Assembly (NCBI GenBank): GCA_034190875.2
Contig: CM067343.1
Span: forward strand, 59,889,946 to 59,953,945
Reading direction: 5' to 3'
Length of the DNA: 64,000 nucleotides
From: Urechis unicinctus
Lineage: Eukaryota; Annelida; Polychaeta; Xenopneusta; Urechidae
This document shows positions 27,000-40,599 of the stretch, piece by piece. The translations under genes and the position numbers were made by a program. How positions within the stretch are numbered: the first letter of the stretch is position 1; each line of letters opens with the position of its first letter. Below the pieces are notes generated by a model that searched no databases, was not told where the DNA came from, and saw nothing but the letters and a program-made list of their open reading frames with translations.

Positions 27000-29489
27000 C
27001 TGGTACTGAATATGTGGTGATAATTGGACAGTGTTGTAGCAATCCATTGCTGATCTTTGTCATATCAATCCTAGATCACGTCTATTTCTGCATTGGCTTC
27101 AAGCGTTTGATCCTACAATGCGACTAAATAAAATGATAATCAGACAATAAGACAATTAGGTCATATTGTGCTGCTTATATCTATACAATTACCCACTGCT
27201 GTCAACATTATTATTGAACTCACTAATTTTAGTAATGTAAAATAACAGGCACATTTATGCATCGCTTTCAAATCGATGATTTTAGTATGAACCTTTAACA
27301 CAGCTGTAGAAGATGACCCTCGTTATGATATCTGAAAATATGCCAAATAAGGTTTGTTTTAGCCACCATGTAAAATGAGCATGTATTATGTTGTTCCTTT
27401 TAGCACTCCATTAAAGTATGGAGGCTCGGCATGACTTAATGTGGGCGCGAGTCTGTTCAGGTGCAACGCCCAATTCGCAGCTTTGGGATATTTATCCCGC
27501 GGAGCAGACAGTGGCAGAAAAAATCACATCGGGTCCCCTACGCATGTAAAGCATACACTACCGCAGAAAAATATTGCAGCCAAAAGTAAAACGCGGCGTA
27601 GGTCTGCTTCTCATGGTATGTGTCATTTAATCGGAATATTTAGTAAGCAATCAATTAACGTGTGCATTATAAAGGAGATTTAACTTGCTCATCCAAATGA
27701 ATGTAAGGGCTTTTAAGGCTGATACAAGCCAGTTGAAATCGGGTTACAATACTTTGCAAAAACTACATTGATATATATGGTTTGTTAGGGTTTATAGCAC
27801 AAAAACCGAATGAAAGGATATAACAGGTCAAAATCTGAAGGCCATACTGATACCTTTGCAATGTTACAATGTTTCAATATTGTTATCACTTATTCTCTAC
27901 CTATGGCAAAAAAAGCACCGCACAGAGGGATTCTTATTCCATCGTTTATGTAATCATTGCCCTGTTTCATTGCTAAAATTAAGAGTTTATTCATATAACC
28001 GAGTGCACCTCGTTTTCATCACGTGAAGGTGCTTATTTTGATCGACTAAAACATTGCCACCAAATACAGTTGATTGCGTATAAGTTTGACTGCCGTTCCT
28101 GTTTATAAATTAAATGCCAATGCGATATGCTGCCCAACTTATATGATGACTTATAACACCTCTGAGATATGTACGTTCCTGATAGTGCATTTATATATAA
28201 CTCCATCAGCTCACAAATAAAGAACGTCTTTCAAATATAATACCAATTGAGGCAATGGGTTTACAAGAAGTAAGTTCTTATGTCCATTTCTGCCTTTATT
28301 AATATTTTTCTTTATTTTCATGCATGATATCTATCTGCCGTCGGTGATTTTGTCGCTTTGTGGTTGATCAGACTTCAATCGAATCTCAATCCAGTCCACG
28401 CCTTATAAGTCAGAGTTGTCATCGAAAAAGACAAAATGCTAATCCAGAGCCGTTTTCTGCTGTATGACTTACTGCTCATGACAATTCGGTACAGTTTTAT
28501 GCTTAAAAAAACTGTTATCTCACCGAGGAGTCGTCTTTTCTCGTAAATACAAGGACATCATTAAAAAAATTTATTCCTCATAAGTTATAACGGATGTGCG
28601 GAAGATGAAATTACTGCTTGATATTGAATAGAACTTAAAAAAGCGACTCATTAATTTTTAAGGTAATTTTGTCATATACATGCAGATATATTGAGTCGCA
28701 GAATAAATTAATTCATACAGAAGCGAACTTCTGCTATTTATCTCAATAAGTCTGATGATGGTCACTTACCCAAAGCGCGCTAACATCTCTCGTTATCTTA
28801 CTCAACCGTTATTGACACAAACATTCTGTAGTACAAGGATATTTCTACTTCAATAAAGCCTGATCTACTACTGCTGCTATTGCCTCACAATCCATTGTTT
28901 GACCCCATTTATATGCTGGGCACGCCATAAAGGTTTGCAAGCTGACAAAGCTTATTATGTGTTCTAAATGCGAGTTGGCTGGATGATTAAATGACACCCT
29001 TGCACTCGAATGCGCTTTTTTGATAGTTGTTGTAAATGGGAAAGTGGTGCCGTGGTTATATGAGTAATTTACCGGATCTTGCTTTTTGCTATTTGCTCCA
29101 ATAAGGAGTTGTTCGCTGGGTTGCGTCTACTTGGCACTGTATGCAACAACGTTTTACCAAGGATATGAGCATGTTCTATCAGTTCGAAAAAAAACCAGCG
29201 TAAAATCAACCAGTATTTTGTTACGTTATGAGACGTACGCGAGGTTAAAGTTCCCTTTATAAACCTTGCTGCTGTTGGTAATCAAACAGCTGACATTTAT
29301 TGTAGATTAATGATAGTTATCTGTGAATAATAACTATAAAGAGTATCAACTGGATATATCTTCTGCAATACTGATTTAACGTGCAAGCTTATGATATATC
29401 ACTGCAATTATTTGTGTGAAATTTTAGCTTTTGCGTTAAAAATGTAGTTAATTAATGAACCTATTCTAAGTTCTAGCTCTGATGTACCA
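27000..29489. other. AT-rich non-coding DNA, no gene seen
   Basis: No gene is supported. A slightly GC-richer patch at about 27440-27620 carries an 80-codon plus-strand frame with no motif I recognise. Confidence 0.5.
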
Positions 29490-29710
29490 AACGTTAAAAA
29501 AGTAATGGTAATATTGGGGTTTAACGTCACTTTCAACAACCAGGTGAAATCGAAAGGTGATGGATGAGAATGATTGTGATGCTTGGACAGATCCCCTCAA
29601 ATGCCAGCGTCTACTTGGCACAAACATGACAGGGCTGCGAAACCCACGCCACTGAGACGAAGGTCCAGCACAGTACTATTAAGCTACCGGATCGGGTTCA
29701 TCCTCTTTCG
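29490..29710 (-). mobile_element. tRNA-derived SINE relic
   Basis: Read on the minus strand, this stretch begins with a tRNA-like head. A TAGCTTAATAGT word (29675-29686) fits the RNA polymerase III A box, and GGGTTTCGCAGCCC (29632-29645) fits a slightly decayed B box. They lie about 42 bp apart start to start, as in tRNA genes. The body follows, and the element ends with GACGTTAAACCCCAA (near 29513-29527), a tail motif that I associate with SINEs of molluscs and other invertebrates. It is mutated and probably inactive. The family assignment is from memory of the motif and was not searched. Confidence 0.55.
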
Positions 29711-32440
29711 GAGATGGGATGTGCTTTGTTTTGAATATATAATTTACATAGTATTGCCTTAACACTCTGTTTGTAGCTTCTAACTTTCAGAAATGTGCAC
29801 TATAATCGATATTGTTTTCTCCCGCTGTGATGTATATATATGATTTCGAAAGTGTTCTATATTGATTGAACACTTCTTTGTTCAATGCGGAGTAGCGTGT
29901 ATGATCAGTCAGTTAGACTACACAAAAGAAATTCAGCGATGGCCTGAGTTCGATTTTCAGCAGCAGTGTTAAGGTGCCTTTACAACGGCAACAACGGAGG
30001 GATACGTACTAAGGAAGTAGCATTGATGAAGATATATACACTAAACGCTCTTCGATTATTACCGGGCAGCTTGTTTACATTAATGTCAGAATACTTCCGC
30101 AAAATCACTAAGTAACGTTTTACTTCCCCGATTAGACCCTTATAATTATGACGAAATATTTGAACACTCCTTTTCAACAAGCAAAGTATGGCAAATGCAC
30201 CACCCTGTTTATATTTTGTGAGGCCAAGATGTCTCCCCAAAATATACTGATTTGCAAATTGGAGGAACTTGACTGTTTTTTATGCAATGAATAACATGGG
30301 TGGCACTTGGTTATTATTATTGTAAAACGCCCCCCGTAAGAGGATTCAGGTAACTGTATGGTGTTAGCTCAACCGGCCGTATATCGTACACATTGGTGCA
30401 TCCATTTTAATTCCTTAGAGTTAAGTACTCTTTTCTCGATTCGCTTACTGGATTAGGTGTTGATTTGCAGATTGCTTTGTCAAGCCTCAACGGGACTCTC
30501 ACGGCCCAGTCGTTTGGATTGCCACTCAACTGAAACGAGATTTAATATACGTGACATTCGCATAATGTTTTAGTTGGGAATTCAGCGACAATCTTAGAGA
30601 CAGTAAATAATCATACCATAACGAGTGATAGTTGGAGGGGAAGTTAAGCAGAAGGCAATATAGGTGAAAATGGCGTTGGTGACGGATGATATAGATATTT
30701 GTCAGAAATTGTTTGCTTCGTCTTTAAAAAAATAATCGGCAAATGCTCTCAAACATTATATCGGCTTTATAACAGAGTAGGTGCTAATCAGATGACTTTC
30801 AATTCAATCGCCTCACGAATGGCAAAGGCATGTTCGACCGACTCACGATATAGGCACATTTGCAATCCCTGTATTAGTATAATTTTGTATGCACCAATAC
30901 ACTCATTGGCCTAATTTCAGATGGTTAAAATCCTGCAATATGTATGTCTCAAATACATATGCATACTATTGTCTAGCAAAGACCTAAACTAGTGTTATTG
31001 TCACATATGCTTGCATGCGCTGTTGCCTTCATCGGGTAAACTATTGACTACATAGCTCACCCAGCTGGATGATTTATGAATGTAGAAAGTTAAGCGGCTG
31101 TAAATAAACCCATATGATGTCGCGTTCGATTTTATGGAAAGATCCGGATAAGCGTTGCCACGTCAAGATCAACATATGTAAAGATGTCGAAATATTTAAT
31201 CATGAAAGAATAGATCGTCTAAAACTTTTGAACTTTTGTTTGTCACGATGTTTAAGTTTTGATTATTCCATGACTTTTGCATTAGCGATTATGTTCATGC
31301 GTCTGAGCTCATAATCCTACTGTTTCTATGGCTGACTTTTAGTATGCTTACGGTTTGGTAGCATTTAAATGTTTGTTTTAATTTGGGTGGAAAATTCCCT
31401 TACAATGATGCATGATAATTACAATTTTATCCCGCCACACGATGTCATTCTAAGTATCTCTAATTCTAACCTTCTGAAGAGGTCAGTGACGTTTTACTAT
31501 TGGTTTTATTGATCCATGTTTAATTATTTGCTTCCCATGACCTCAATATTTTATTGATTGACGGTGATTGAATCGTGATAAATAAAGAAATTGGCTGCAA
31601 AACATAGCCTTTTGTGTGACTCTGTGCACCAAGTCTACAACAGGCAATTATATAATGCAGACAACAATCAACGGTAGCAATGATGGAACATTATTTAAGG
31701 AATACAAAAGCGCATGTGCAAGACACAGCTAAGTGTATAGCCTTATATTGTTTTAAGCTTACGTACGGTTGAAGTGAGATCAAATATTCGAAGTATTCTC
31801 TAAGGAATATTTTTTTCTAAATACATCTCTTGTCATTACGCTCCATTGGGATTAAATACGTTCAATCATTGTCAATTGCTAGTTTGCAGTAGACGATTTT
31901 ATCGCGTGTTAGCGCATTCTTTCAATGACCCGAAGTACGTTTCTTGGCCAAGGATAGCAATGCCAAACTATGTTGAATTCGACTGTGATAGCAGACAGCC
32001 AGGGGCAGATCTGCTGCATGATAATAACTTGTTTAACGATAAAACGCTGCTTTGACCAGCTAATCTGTTTGCCGCTAAATTGTGTAATGGTGGTGCCCTT
32101 GAATAAAATAATTTAAATATACCGACAAGAAGGCGAATTATTGATGGAAAGAATGAATTAGTCGATGAATATGTGCAACATTTACAAAAGCATTGATGGC
32201 ATTTAAACTGGTACGTCTGAGAGTATAATGCAGTACTTTCCATTGTCCGGTAGGTAGATACTAGGAAGTGTATTTATGTAAGAGCACATAGCTCTCGAGA
32301 TTATACTGTATTTTGCTTATCAATATTGCATATCTCTAAGTCCCTAAGTTGTTTGACTTGTTAGCGACGAGTCCTGATCCACAAGAATGTCGACTTCTCT
32401 ATTAACTGGGTATGGTCTTCAATGGTTGTATTTAAGGCTT
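29711..32440. other. AT-rich non-coding DNA, no gene seen
   Basis: No gene is supported. An isolated A-box-like word (TAGCTCAACCGG near 30367) has no convincing B box and is not called. Reading frames are at most 91 codons and unrecognised. Confidence 0.5.
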
Positions 32441-32471
32441 TCAAGTAAAAACAATGTTAGTTCTGAAGAGA

Positions 32472-32632
32472 CAGTCCACCACGGAGACAAAGGACAGTCC
32501 ACTTAAGTGCCGCCTTGACATATTTACATTGTCCTCACCACACTGGAGGAATCCGTGACAGGCATAGGTCACTTCTGGTAGTGTGGTCGTGTGAGCTTCC
32601 CAACCAAAGTTGTTCATACTCTTCTTCCTCAA
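32472..32632 (-). pseudogene. Frameshifted CXC-type cysteine-rich protein fragment
   Basis: On the minus strand, one frame reads GWEAHTTTLPEVTYACHGFL then QCG (about 32605-32537). A second frame, shifted and entered past a stop, reads QCKYVKAALKWTVLC (about 32531-32487). Together these resemble the GW...LP...C...CGC...CKC-KAALKCT-LC region of a cysteine-rich (tesmin/CXC-like) domain found in many repeat-borne proteins of invertebrates. The shift, the loss of expected cysteines (Tyr and Trp in their place) and stops upstream show that it is dead. Its N-terminal neighbourhood on the minus strand lies in the duplicated block (also at 51.89-52.03 kb, without the GW part). I infer a transposable-element origin; the element class is unknown to me. 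Confidence 0.5.
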
Positions 32633-33708
32633 GTCATCTGGAGTGCAGAAAATGTAACCATCATTTGTCCCCAGCAGTGACTAGCTTGGTTGACAGCCTA
32701 CTTTGTGTCCTGCATCATTGCTGCTTGTGTTAGGGGAGTCCATCTACTGTTTTAACTTTCAGAATAGACAGCTGCTTGCACTGAATAACAACCAATATAA
32801 CAGCATATCTCTCCTTATGACAATCGGAGCTTCATAGAAAATATTCATGAGTTACGCTTTATTAGCCGATGGTGCTTTGTAATGAAATTCGTTGTCACCA
32901 TCTTCGCCATAATGCTTTAGTTTATATGGATGCATTTGGCACCTTAGACCGACAAACATTTATTCTCAAGTATATTGGGGTATGCAATTTACTGACCAAC
33001 TTAAGTTATTAAGCCACATTCCAAGTTCGACTTTCAGTAAATTAGTATAAAACCAAAACGGATGACTTATTTCTGTCTGCTTGCTTCTGTCATTTTACGT
33101 CAATCTTCTTATAGAAAACCTTTCTGGGAATCGCATTAAAAATTATTACGGCATCAAAAGAAAAACAAGAATTAGGTGACGAAATTAAAGGCACACTCGG
33201 TGAGGAAGTTTAATGCCCGCAAAGAGGAAAATTTCTTCAGCGACGTTATGCAATAAATTTGGGAAAAACATTGCATTACATATTAGCTTAATGTCCAAAT
33301 CGGCGAAATGATATTGGAAATAGATGGTTACAAAATGCACAAGGAATGCCCATGTGCCTCATTGCTTTCATTTATTGCCTGAATTCTATCTGTTATGTAT
33401 TTAATGATCTCACGGTTACCCTTTTGGTTCTCACTAAGTCGACAAGAAGCTTACATTCAAAACCACAAGCGTTCTACAAATAACGGATATGAATTGCAAT
33501 ACCCATGTTAGAATGTAATGTAAAAATACAAAAAACACAATTACAATATCGTTATCACAAAGATGCCCAATAAATAGATTAACCCGCTTTATTAAATTTG
33601 CTGTTTTAGCAACGAGTTATTTAAATTCAAGCACAACAGTTAATTATTCGAAGGAGTTATTGCCTATTTGCTGTGTTGCCTTTTTTAGAGGTAAACTTAA
33701 ATCTCTCA

Positions 33709-33898
33709 TATATATATATATATATTCATATATATATACATGTATATATATATATATGTATATATGATATATATATATATATATATATATATTTTATATA
33801 TATATATACATATATATACATCAATATATATATGTCTGTATATATAGCTATTTATATATTTACATATATATGTATATATATACATGTATATATATTCA

Positions 33899-33948
<50 letters not shown>

Positions 33949-33974
33949 TTATATATACATACATATATATATAT

Positions 33975-34036
<62 letters not shown>

Positions 34037-34076
34037 CATCAATATATATATATGTATGTATATATAAATATGTACT
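33709..34076. repeat. (TA)n microsatellite present only in block A
   Basis: About 370 bp of TA with CATA, GTATA and TTTATA variants. The left flank, AGGTAAACTTAAATCTCTCA, is matched in block B at about 52733-52752, but B continues into unrelated sequence with no TA. The array therefore marks a breakpoint or insertion point between copies. Confidence 0.9.
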
Positions 34077-34208
34077 TAATTGTGGGCTTTGCCGGCTTTG
34101 TTAAAGAGATACTCTCCCCTCAGCCAAATGTATTGATCGTTAATTGTCACGTAAATTCGTCATCAGTAATCGTTGTACTCCCACAATATGCATCTGCCGA
34201 CAGTTAGT

Positions 34209-34226
34209 CGTGCACACTAGTGCACG
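34209..34226. other. Short perfect hairpin
   Basis: CGTGCAC and GTGCACG are perfect 7-bp arms around a 4-nt loop. No function is suggested; there is no T-tract or other context that would make it a terminator. Confidence 0.5.
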
Positions 34227-37200
34227 CAACACAATTAACTTGGTTTTGATACCACCCTAACTTATCTATTTCTGACTTTAATTACATCATAGAGGTACTA
34301 TTTGATCTTCTTCTTGTTCATAACCAGTGCACTGGTTTCACTTAAATGGAAAGCTACAATTGGATGTCTACTTTAATTTGTTGATGAATAGAAATCCATA
34401 TAAACTACAACATATTATGATAAGGCTTCTGGTCCTGTTTGAACAGTCGTTATGATGGAAATTAATTTACCTGCTTACTTTATTACTTTTAATGGAGTTC
34501 CCGTGTGTAGCTTTTGTATCGTACAACATTATATACAGTTGAAGACTGTCAATAAACGCAGCGAATACAATTCTACAAAAGAAAGAAAACCGAAAATATC
34601 CGCAAAGGACATGTGATAAAGGGAGGTTTAAATTGAAACTATATTATCGCTCCATCAATTGGAAGCATCTTTGCAGCTGTTTATTATAAAACTTGCTTGG
34701 TCGAATATTTTCAAATGCCTGAAACTCATAGTTCGTGCCAATATGTGATGTCTCATAAGACACTATACTTATAAGCTCAGTGTGTGGTGTGATTAAGCAA
34801 TCAGGTTTATGTTCAATACCTGAAATCATACACTGATACCCGTAAGCATTTGAATATACATGTAATGGAAAATATGTTTCAGAAGCAATTTATAGCAAAA
34901 CAGTTTTGATGCCTTAAAAAATACGGGCACTGTGGTGTGAGATTATATTCCATGAGTACTAATTTGTACTGAAGTTACTGGCTGCGAAATGGAACTATTA
35001 GGATTTGCACAACGAATTGTTTTGCAAAAGCAAAGCATTCAGAAGTCAAAACTGGATGGAACATGTTATTTGCGCCGATTTCACTTGTTCGACATGGTGA
35101 AATATTTGTCAACAAATTGCAGAATGCCTCCTTCCTCAAGATATTACGCTATGGAATACAGTCGGCTTCATTAATCCCGGTGCAAGTCCAGTTCTTTAAA
35201 ACGTGCAATCGCTGCAGTTAAGCATGCTACTAGGTGGGTAGTCTATGTCTATTACCATTTGTTAATGTAGAAAGATTTACCTCTTATCGTTATGTCCTAA
35301 CTTGTGTTTATTTAGACATAAGCCAACTAGTCACATTGCATTTGGTCAAATGAGTACATGAATTGAGCTAAATGTCTGCTTCACTTGATGATGTTATTTG
35401 TGAATTAGCATACACTTTGCATTACAGAATTTAACATGATACAACCCAGCTCTTAAAAGCAACGAAAACATTATTCACAATTGTGTTACTACCAAATAAC
35501 TACATGGATCATAATAAACGTTGGCGAGGTGCTGTTACTGCACACGACTGACGAGTCATGGATTAAATGGCTCCGTGTGGAGTTTCATTAATGTTTGAGT
35601 AGAGCGCCTGTGGTGGGTAATGTAGGCGCACACAAGCATCCACGATCGGCTCAACAGTTTTGTTTGCATCACCGTCACTCACATAAATCACTTAAGGTTC
35701 GAATTTGGTCACGCAATATGCCATATTGGTACATATTACACTACGACTGAGATTATTACGATATTAAACCTACCTATCCGTTTTAAACCCGTAAGGTCAG
35801 TCAAACCAATGTTGCAGTTCAACTATTCGATAAAGCAACTGTTATCGCATTTACTGAAAACGCAATCTAAAAACAATTATCGTTTGGGAAAAAAGTTTGA
35901 TTAATTCCCGTAAAATGTTTGCAATAATTGTGGCTGTTATTCCTGCATTTTCTGTACTGCTGGAATCTCCAACTGCTTTTCCATTTCGTTTAATATGATA
36001 GTTATTATGCTGCCGAAACTGTGTAGTCATTCTCGTTTGTCTAATGAATTTGCTCGCCACATCAATTCGTTTTTGTTATGTTAACGATGCACTTTTTCAT
36101 CATACTGCATAGATTGTATCAAAAACCAATTAAGTGAAGGGCAGCTGATACCGCCGTTCGGCGACAGCGCCTTTTTTTTGAAGGATGACAGTCTTCAAAT
36201 GGCTTACGGCAAGTCCATGTGTCGGTGTTCAAAAAGCAAAATTTATGGCTCGACGTCAATCTTGTTATAATGTCACCAATAATAACTTGGAATTCTGCAG
36301 CGATTTAGAATGCAATTTCTTTGCAAATTGCCCACTTTAGCTTTGTTTTAGACCCGTAGCTAAAGCAATTTACACTTTTGCTAGTCCCGAAGGCTATGCG
36401 GCTAACGATGTAGGTAGGCTGCAGTGCTGCTTTATCTGCCCAAAGGAAAAAGAGGGTATAAAGTAGTATTATGCAATATGATATACTCAGGAGTTTCGTT
36501 CATACTCATTGAACACGCACACCAAAGCTTTTTGAAATGAAATGCTGCAATTTCCACGTATTTACAATATGAAAAACGCTCTTCATTGTTAAGTTACTCG
36601 TTTGAAATCTGACCCCGGTAACTGTTTCATATAACAATAGTTCCAGACTAGATACTCTCTTTCTAGTGAATATACTTCATTTTAATGAGCGAAAAGCACA
36701 CTAGCACACCAGGACATTCCCACACATGTGGTACTCTCCTTTATAAGATCATTAGAAATATCCATCTTATTACGTCATTAGCAACCATTATTGTATAAAT
36801 GTACAACTACCTTTCAGCCGTGCTTATAGAGAACATACAACCTGATTCAGCCAACGTATTGTATATAGTTAAATGACTGATAAAATTGCCAAAATCATCT
36901 TCGAATTGATTTGGGTAATTTATTACTGTTGCAGCGCCTTCTGTGCATATATGTACGCAAACCCGGTAATGAGAAAAAGCCATACAAACGCCATAATTTG
37001 TATCGGCACCTTAGCAAAGGGCACGAAACGATGGGAACGGTGGTTTTAAATTGTACACAAGTACATTTGCATTTTGTATTAGTTTGTCTAGCATGAAAAC
37101 GGATATACCGCACCTAATCATAATGCAACATGTCTATGGTACAATGGGGCCTGGTAGTAAGGAGGAGATGCACACTATCAGTTCCACATGACATATGCGA

Positions 37201-37770
37201 TATATTCTTGAATACACTAAAATAATGAACGGTTATATAATAACACTAGTCCTGCTAGCATCAATATGCAATAATGACAGCTCTCAGAAGAGCAATGAAT
37301 CAATGAATTTTATGCTTAACGGTATCCGAATAGTTGTAAGATCATTTGTAATGAACCCTATAATTCATAATACGTGCTATTGGATTGGCGTTTGTTAAAA
37401 AACGTAATCACACATTACCGTGCAGCCTGATATGAGTTCCGCACGGGATATTGCAAGTGTCCGAGCATAATAGCAATACCACCGTTAAATTATTGGCGGC
37501 CGAAATGTCTCATTTTTCTCAGACAGCCTTTACTGTCTTCGTTATTATTATTGCATACATAATGATTCCAATAATTGTCTTATCATTCGTATTTAAATCG
37601 ATTTGCCCGATTTACGTACTTCGGACACAAAAGAACACGATCCGTTGGAATCTAAACTGTACTGATAATATAGACAATACGATTTTGAACACCACTCTAT
37701 ATAATGACTTCCATCACAAATATAACTTTGCGAATGTACCTTTTGGAGCAGGATAATATATAATTGAATT

Positions 37771-37849
37771 GTTACACTGATTGTGTAACAGCTGAGGTAT
37801 CGTGTTACAGCCAAGATAACCACTGTGTTTGCACAGTGTTTGTTATCTT
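37771..37849. other. Pair of adjacent hairpins at an A-specific insertion
   Basis: The first hairpin (37771-37789) has perfect 7-bp arms GTTACAC/GTGTAAC and a 5-nt loop. The second (37813-37849) pairs AAGATAAC with GTTATCTT and CACTGTG with CACAGTG around a 4-nt loop, with a 3-nt bulge. The second lies at the left end of a roughly 320-bp piece (about 37807-38127) that both B and C lack, so by parsimony it is an insertion in A. Confidence 0.6.
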
Positions 37850-38609
37850 CAATGCAATGACAGTGTCTTATATCGATGTTTCATAAACTATACACCTAGG
37901 TATTGAATTATCCGAAATCCCTATTGCAGTCATATGATAATCTGCAAACTACCATAAGACCGAAAACGTCCACGGAGCAATAAAAATGATCGGACTAATC
38001 CTATTTGAATACACACTGGTAGTGCTAAACATTACCGTTAACGATGGTTTACGTTGCTTATGTTTGTTATGTTATCAGATTATTTACTGTTTTAACAATG
38101 TTCTGATATTCGTTATAAATTTCAAACTACAATCGATGGATGTCTAAAACCAGCGATTCAAAGCTTACGACTATGCGGACATTTAATGCTGAGTTGAGAA
38201 TGGTATAACCCTATAAATATATTGCTACTACTAGCTACTGTCTTCATTTCCCGTCAGATGATTACCTAGAAACAACCAAATACAATGTTACTAGATAGTG
38301 AGCGGTTTGTGAATTGACAATTATTTTCATGAACATATAAAGCGTCACAATCGACGCGGAAGCTAACAGTTTGCCGATCAAATAGTCCAAACTCTGTAAA
38401 TGTGGCTTCTATTTTCTGATAATGATTTCTAAAAGTTGCAACATAAACTAGAACATTAAATAGAACCGAGGGCATAGTTCTTCTTTTGTCAACATAATCC
38501 ACCTTGGCCTTTTTTGGGAGAAGCCGTCTGCTGATTTATAGCACAATGCTCGTGACATCTACTGATTGCACATCTAACAAGTTAAATTAGGGGATATTAG
38601 TTGAAATTG

Positions 38610-38632
38610 TCGTGACTACGGATCAGTCACGA
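38610..38632. other. Hairpin conserved between blocks A and B
   Basis: TCGTGACT and AGTCACGA form perfect 8-bp arms around a 7-nt loop. The block B counterpart (58428-58450) keeps both arms intact with one change in the loop. Confidence 0.6.
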
Positions 38633-39846
38633 ACATGCCCAGGCGTAGTTGGAGTTATCTATGTAAGAAATTAAAGGAGCTCTACACACGCTACCTGTAA
38701 TACGATATTGACATGCATTTAACGTAGGTTATTATATTTGTACCTTACTGTGTATATATAAACTGCCCATTCATACGAAACAGTATCACAGATATTACTC
38801 AAAACTGAAAGTACTGAAGCATGATCTGTTCTTTAAAGATTTTGCTTGTGAGAAGAATTTTGAGCACCACTTTGTTCGGGTCATGCTTGTACTAGTGTCG
38901 TCTCCAACAAAGTGTGAATGTATTTGACCCAGTGTCTGACCAGTTTGACATTTCAACAAATCCATGAGACCAGAGCCTTATTTAATGCAATTTGCATGGT
39001 CAGATCAGACCAATAATATGTTCCGCAAATAACATAATAGCTAAAAACTAGTGTTGATAATATCGTTCAACACTATAAATGCAGGTTATAATGCTCCATT
39101 TAATATGTTCACCATAACGTGACATCAAGGCGCAACGTTATAATGTAGGTACTGTTTAGCAACTTAATTATGCTTAATTTAGCGTATATGAACCACAAAT
39201 GTATAAGGTAAGGCGTGTAACTGATGAAGCAGACAAGGCGTTTGTAGCAATTGATGAACTACGTCAACACCGATTTTTAAGCATTCTATCCAAAACAATT
39301 GCCATATCATGCCAATCACCGCCTCGTGGGATGTTACTCGATCTGAGGCGCTTGACTTATGCATAGTGAATCTGTATACGAGAAAATATTAATATGTAAA
39401 TTCATCTCTTTGGTGATTTGTGCTGCTTAAGTTAAACTGTAATATCATGCTTTAAACGGTAGTAAACTTATGATCCCCCCCGGGAAGATAAATGTATGTG
39501 CGGCTCATCCACTGTAGACCCTAACGGAAAAAACACCAAAAATATGATATTACTTGCCATAAGTGCGATGATCTGTTTTATCCTATATATTTTCATACTA
39601 AGTATGCAATATCTCTAAGCAAAAAATAGGCCCTTGCCTCATTTTCATATAGCTCAATGGGGACGAAACAATTCGTCACATATAGTTAGCCCCTGAGACG
39701 ATGGACGAATTCTTATGGGCTGTTATAACGATCACATATTTACTATTGGGATTTGATGGAACGAATGCTTCTCAATTAATATGCTAATGTTTATTTTTGG
39801 GAAATCTGAACATACCTAAATATTACAGGATGTACAAGAAATCATA

Positions 39847-40599
39847 GTAAAGGATTGCCTGACTAAATGTTGTTCGGGTAAATCAAAGTGACCTTTACAT
39901 GTGAACCACGTTTTATAAAGGTACATCACAAAATCTGCTTAGCACTCCAGGCTGCTTGTAGTAGAAATGTTGGGGTCAATGTTCTGTCTATAATAATACC
40001 ACATATCGCCCCAGTCTATAATAATACCACATATCGCCCAACAATCAGAATAACCATGAATTATCAAAATTCAACCATGTTCGATTACTAAAGCATTCTG
40101 GCAAATAGCGGATTTGATCATGGAAGAACCGCAACTCATTTCGGTATCAATTCTGCTCAATATTTCTCTCTACAAAATAAAACGCACGGAATTTCAAAAT
40201 GCAATGTTCTCATACACAGCCAGAGATGCTAAAATGCCTCAAATAATCTGACTGTCGCATCAAACCTAGAACGATAAATATTTACAATTTAGAAATAACA
40301 TAATGATTTAAGTATTTTTTTTAAATTGTAACTACTGATTACATCCAATCTGCGCATGTAGGTATTCAGGCGTTTATGGCTCTTTATTCATTGATAAACG
40401 CTCTGAAATTGAATCACAATTAAGTGTGCTCTTTATGCAAGCCGCCAGCATAATGTGATCCGTCTGGTTAATAAAATATGATGCATTGCAAGTCCCAATA
40501 TGATATAAATGTGTCCCACTTAGACACCGATAATGCAATTATATTAACATCAATATAATAACCTCTTTATATACAGCAACATGTTAATCAAATGTTGCG
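39847..40599 (+). repeat. Block A piece that is inverted in block B
   Basis: The reverse complement of this piece matches 59642-60247, while both flanking pieces match in direct orientation. Anchors: CACTTTGATTTACCCGAA, GCTAAGCAGATTTT, CATTATCGGTGTCTAAGTGG and CAACATTTGATTA all appear on opposite strands in the two copies. The A piece is about 150 bp longer, owing to indels. Confidence 0.88.
39987..40038. repeat. 28-bp tandem duplication
   Basis: The 24-bp word beginning TCTATAATAATACCACATAT occurs twice, 28 bp apart, without change. The inverted counterpart in block B (near 60084-60109) has one diverged copy, so the duplication is recent and specific to A. Confidence 0.9.

Noticed and set aside
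30367-30440. Possible tRNA gene or second SINE from an A-box-like word
   Set aside because: No matching B box at the right distance, and no cloverleaf arms could be drawn.
35660-35710. GGTTCGAA B-box-like word with an A-box-like word upstream in blocks A and B
   Set aside because: The A-box match is poor and no tRNA-like fold is evident. Copy C has changed bases at both words.
37451-37756. 101-codon frame with a hydrophobic, membrane-like stretch in block A
   Set aside because: The block B and copy C counterparts have indels and stops that break it, so the frame is not maintained as a protein.
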